DNA of 6,668 nucleotides from positions 1-6,668 of the forward strand of contig JAUXCJ010000061.1 in assembly GCA_030618965.1 (NCBI GenBank), written 5' to 3'. The notes beneath the pieces were generated by a model. It made no database searches and was not told the DNA's origin. It saw nothing but the letters and a program-made list of their open reading frames with translations. This DNA comes from Thiomargarita sp. GTDB taxonomy: Bacteria; Pseudomonadota; Gammaproteobacteria; Beggiatoales; Beggiatoaceae. Both the position numbers and the translations under genes were made by a program. Shown here piece after piece: positions 6,634 to 6,668 of the stretch (positions within the stretch are counted from its first letter, which is position 1; every line of letters starts with the position of its first letter).

Positions 6634-6666
6634 AGACCTCCGAGGTTTGATAAACCTCGGAGGTCT
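6634..6666. repeat. Nested palindrome (copy 2) after secF
   Basis: AGACCTCCGAGGTTT (6634-6648) and AAACCTCGGAGGTCT (6652-6666) are exact 15-bp complements around the bases GAT, starting 34 bases after the secF stop. It belongs to the same family as 2097-2129: same length and loop size, but the central base pair is reversed and one outer A-T pair is replaced by G-C, so pairing is kept. The window ends two bases later, so whether a U-run follows and makes it a terminator for secF cannot be seen. Confidence 0.9.
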
Positions 6667-6668
6667 AA

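Overview
The window looks like part of an AT-rich genome of a sulfur-oxidising gammaproteobacterium. The sequence shows a sulfide-oxidation gene set (flavocytochrome c plus the SoxYZ sulfur carrier) directly upstream of yajC-secD-secF, with proteins resembling those of Gammaproteobacteria. AT-rich coding sequence, Sox and flavocytochrome c genes, and short GC-rich palindromic repeats between genes would fit a Beggiatoa/Thioploca/Thiomargarita-like or related Thiotrichales lineage. That placement is an inference; no rRNA or other strong taxonomic marker is present. All seven genes are on the + strand, and I see no tRNA, rRNA, CRISPR array, transposase or phage gene.

Region 1 (about 1-3040) is a sulfur-oxidation block. 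It holds a diheme cytochrome c (fccA), the FAD-binding flavocytochrome c subunit (fccB), then soxY and soxZ, closed by a strong Rho-independent terminator. Electrons from sulfide would pass from the FAD of FccB to the two hemes of FccA. SoxYZ is the periplasmic protein on whose C-terminal cysteine sulfur intermediates are carried. FccA has a Sec signal, FccB and SoxY have twin-arginine signals, and SoxZ has none and presumably leaves the cell bound to SoxY. SoxAX, SoxB and SoxCD are not in the window. A nearly perfect palindromic repeat sits between fccB and soxY.

Region 2 (about 3040-3376) is a non-coding AT-rich stretch that should carry the promoter of the next operon; it includes one clear 9-bp inverted repeat. 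Region 3 (3377-6600) is the yajC-secD-secF operon for the accessory SecDF-YajC complex, which uses the proton gradient to help complete Sec-dependent export. Here secD and secF are separated by 110 bases, most of which is a 73-bp GC-rich inverted-repeat element. The window ends on a second copy of the palindrome found after fccB.

The protein-coding genes are all recognisable families, and I found no evidence of an undescribed multi-gene system. The most interesting signals are the repeats: two copies of a nested palindrome that differ only at paired stem positions, each just after a stop codon, and a GC-rich element with quadruplex potential inside the secDF operon.
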